Assembly (NCBI GenBank): GCA_037349105.1 | Contig: JAYJMM010000084.1 | Span: forward strand, 1-64,000 | Source: Limnomonas spitsbergensis | Lineage: Eukaryota > Chlorophyta > Chlorophyceae > Chlamydomonadales | Direction of reading: 5' to 3' | Length of the DNA stretch: 64,000 nucleotides | Shown here: positions 62,201 through 64,000 of the stretch, one piece after another | Position numbering within the stretch: the stretch's first letter is position 1 | Layout of the letters: each line of letters starts with the position of its first letter | Notes under the pieces: generated by a model | Databases searched by the model: none | What the model was told of the DNA's origin: nothing | The model's input: the letters and a program-made list of their open reading frames with translations, nothing else | Program-made: the position numbers and the translations under genes

Positions 62201-64000
62201 GATTTGCAGGGGTGGTGGGGAAATAGCTGAGGATTTGCAGGGGTGGTGGGGAAAGCAGCTGAGGATTTGCAGGGGTGGTGGGGAAAATAGCTGAGGATTT
62301 GCAGGGGTGGTGGGGAAATAGCTGAGGATTTGCAGGGGTGGTGGGGAAAGCAGCTGAGGATTTACAGGGGTGGTGGGGAAAGTAGCTGAGGATATGCAGG
62401 GGTGGTGGGGAAAGTAGCTGAGGATTGGCAGGGGTGGTGGGGAAAGCAGCTGAGGATTTGCAGGGGTGGTGGGGAAAGCAGCTGAGGATTTGCAGGGGTG
62501 GTGGGGAAAATAGCTGAGGATTTGCAGGGGTGGTGGGGAAATAGCTGAGGATTTGCAGGGGTGGTGGGGAAAGCAGCTGAGGATTTGCAGGGGTGGTGGG
62601 GAAATAGCTGAGGATTTGCAGGGGTGGTGGGGAAAGCAGCTGAGGATTTACAGGGGTGGTGGGGAAAGTAGCTGAGGATATGCAGGGGTGGTGGGGAAAG
62701 CAGCTGAGGATTGCAGGGGTGGTGGGGAAAGTAGCTGAGGATTTGCAGGGGTGGTGGGGAAAATAGCTGAGGATTTTCAGGGGTGGTGGGGAAAGCAGCT
62801 GCGGATTTGCAGGGGTGGTGGGGAAAGCAGCTGAGGATTTGCAGGGGTGGTGGGGAAAGCAGCTGAGGATTTGCAGGGGTGGTGGGGAAAGTAGCTGAGG
62901 ATTTGCAGGGGTGGTGGGGAAATAGCTGAGGATTTGCAGGGGTGGTGGGGAAATAGCTGAGGATTTGCAGGGGTGGTGGGGAAATAGCTGAGGATTTGCA
63001 GGGGTGGTGGGGAAAATAGCTGAGGATTTGCAGGGGTAGTGGGGAAAGTAGCTGAGGATTTGCATGGGTGGTGGGGAAAGTAGCTGAGGATTTGCAGGGG
63101 TAGGGAAAATAGCTGAGGATTTGCAGGGGTCGTGGGGAAATAGCTGAGGATTTGCGTGGGTGGTGGGGAAGTAGCTGAGGATTTGCAGGGGTGGTGGGGA
63201 AAGTAGCTGAGGATCTGCAGGGGTGGTGGGGAAAGTAGCTGAGGATTTGCAGGGGTGGTGGGGAAAGTAGCTGAGGATTTGCAGGGGTGGTGGGGAAAAT
63301 AGCTGAGGATTTGCAGGGGTGGTGGGGAAAGCAGCTGAGGATTTGCAGGGGTGGTGGGGAAATAGCTGAGGATTTGCAGGGGTGGTGGGGAAAGTAGCTG
63401 AGGATCTGCAGGGGTGGTGGGGAAAGCAGCTGAGGATTTGCAGGGGTGGTGGGGAAAGTAGCTGAGGATTTGCAGGGTTGGTGGGGAAAGTAGCTGAGGA
63501 TTTGCTGGGGTGGTGGGGAAAGTAGCTGAGGATCTGCAGGGGTGGTGGGGAAAGTAGCTGAGGATTTGCAGGGGTGGTGGGGAAAGCAGCTGAGGATTTG
63601 CAGGGGTGGTGGGGAAAGTAGCTGAGCATTTGCAGGGGTGGTGGGGAAAGCAGCTGAGCATTTGCAGGGGTGGTGGGGAAATAGCTGAGGATTTGCAGGG
63701 GTGGTGGGGAAAGTAGCTGAGGATTTGCAGGGGTGGTGGGGAAAGCAGCTGAGGATTTGCAGGGGTGGTGGGGAAAGTAGCTGAGGATTTGTAGGGGTGG
63801 TGGGGAAAGTAGCTGAGGATTTGCAGGGGTGGTGGGGAAAGCAGCTGAGGATTTGCAGGGGTGGTGGGGAAAGCAGCTGAGGATTTGCAGGGTTGTTGGG
63901 GAAAGCAGCTGAGGATTTGCAGGGGTGGTGGGGAAAGTAGCTGATGATCTGCAGGGGTGGTGGGGAAAGCAGCTGAGGATTTGCAGGGGTGGTGGGGAAA
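58894..64000. repeat. 7.7-kb superblock of array B, copy 2 (cut by the window end)
   Basis: This is the partner of 51,210-56,283. It also carries a local gain near 62,580-62,720, including a unit with GGATTGCAGG that lacks one T. The match still holds at the last bases (GATGATCTGC at 63,943 versus 56,226), so the duplicated segment probably runs past the window. Confidence 0.92.

Larger units (their letters stand above)
10660..63065. promoter_or_regulatory. Scattered exact ATTTGCAT octamers in B variant monomers
   Basis: Units with TTGCATGG instead of TTGCAGGG contain ATTTGCAT, the octamer recognised by POU-family (Oct) factors. Confirmed examples are 10,660-10,667, 12,733-12,740, 14,605-14,612, 18,991-18,998, 20,071-20,078 and 63,058-63,065; many more lie between. 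What is seen is the exact motif. Binding or function is not shown, and the motif arises by one G-to-T change from the consensus. The low confidence refers to any regulatory role. Confidence 0.2.
12679..63105. repeat. Shortened GGGGTAGGG marker units in array B (19 sites)
   Basis: GGGGTGGTGGGG is shortened to GGGGTAGGG, usually preceded by GAGCATTTGCA and followed by AAAATAGC and, one unit later, GGGGTCGTGGGG. Starts: 12,679, 20,049, 24,011, 27,590, 29,525, 30,791, 35,598, 38,040, 42,563, 45,162, 49,478, 50,461, 52,529, 53,637, 55,381, 57,637, 60,213, 61,321 and 63,097. The shared flanking variants show that all copies descend from one altered monomer spread by segmental duplication. Spacing ranges from about 1 to 7.4 kb, so there is no single regular higher-order period. 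Confidence 0.92.
10507..64000. repeat. Array B: G-rich 32/31-bp tandem satellite/minisatellite (about 1,680 copies)
   Basis: Head-to-tail copies fill the rest of the window. Positions 10,584-10,615 are a representative copy with the core GATTTGCAGGGGTGGTGGGG. The consensus has 16 G, 7 A, 7 T and 2 C, so + strand GC skew is about +0.78, and it has no CpG. The unit start takes four main forms: AAAGTAGCTG and AAAGCAGCTG (32 bp), AAAATAGCTG (32 bp) and AAATAGCTG (31 bp). Other frequent variants are GAGC, GAAC or GATG for GAGG, GATCTGCAGG for GATTTGCAGG, GGAGGGG, GGGCGG and TTGCATGG. The array continues past the window end. The - strand lacks stop triplets in all frames of the consensus, which creates very long spurious open frames. 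I do not recognise the family. Confidence 0.97.

Noticed and set aside
10507..64000. Telomeric repeat, suggested by G-rich units and GGGGTAGGG
   Set aside because: No TTAGGG-type tandem array is present. GGGGTAGGG is a shortened B unit occurring once per kilobase-scale block. A subtelomeric position remains possible but is not shown.
1..64000. Alpha-satellite-like centromere with CENP-B boxes
   Set aside because: The monomer length is 32 bp, not about 171 bp, and the consensus units have no CpG, which a CENP-B box needs. A centromeric role in some other species cannot be judged from sequence alone.
10507..64000. PRDM9-type or Chi-like recombination hotspot motif in the GGGGTGGTGGGG core
   Set aside because: The - strand CCCCACCACCCC does not fit the human 13-base hotspot motif at the required T, and the full bacterial Chi octamer is absent. 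General likeness to G-rich minisatellite cores is too weak to annotate.
1..64000. tRNA, rRNA, riboswitch, promoter or terminator
   Set aside because: No stretch escapes the two repeat families, and neither monomer contains a recognisable RNA gene or transcription signal.

Overview
The window is entirely tandemly repeated DNA. I find no gene, RNA gene, transposon, CRISPR array or unique sequence. It suggests a satellite or large minisatellite region of a eukaryotic, probably vertebrate, chromosome, for example subtelomeric or pericentromeric heterochromatin in a long-read assembly. The reasons are 64 kb without unique DNA, consensus monomers that lack CpG, and nested duplications typical of unequal exchange. 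I do not recognise either monomer family and cannot name a species or chromosome. LAYOUT: (1) Positions 1 to about 10,506 are array A, a very length-stable 32-bp monomer (about 328 copies; representative copy 65-96). (2) Positions 10,495-10,520 are a sharp A/B junction carrying an 8-bp direct repeat. (3) From about 10,507 to the window end is array B, a G-rich monomer of 32 bp with frequent 31-bp variants (about 1,680 copies; representative 10,584-10,615). Both arrays are cut by the window edges, so both probably continue outside it. SECOND LEVEL: neither array is a plain run of copies. Rare monomer variants act as markers and recur at fixed offsets, exposing segmental duplications. In A the offsets are 160, 608, 896, 1,408 and 3,323 bp. 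In B they are 288, 318, 349, 568, 824, 1,266, 1,426, about 1,965, 3,177, 7,435 and about 7,684-7,717 bp. The right end, about 51.2-56.3 kb, is repeated at about 58.9-64.0 kb. A marker with a 3-bp shortening occurs 19 times across B, in most cases about 500-655 bp after a second marker, so B is an irregular mosaic of superblocks. CODING: the very long open frames (up to 19.6 kb) are artefacts. The A monomer has no stop triplet on the + strand in any frame, and the B monomer has none on the - strand. Because 32 is not a multiple of three, every frame cycles through all phases. I therefore annotate no CDS. No genes work together here; any biology would lie in DNA structure (G-runs, strand asymmetry), chromatin, or repeat instability.
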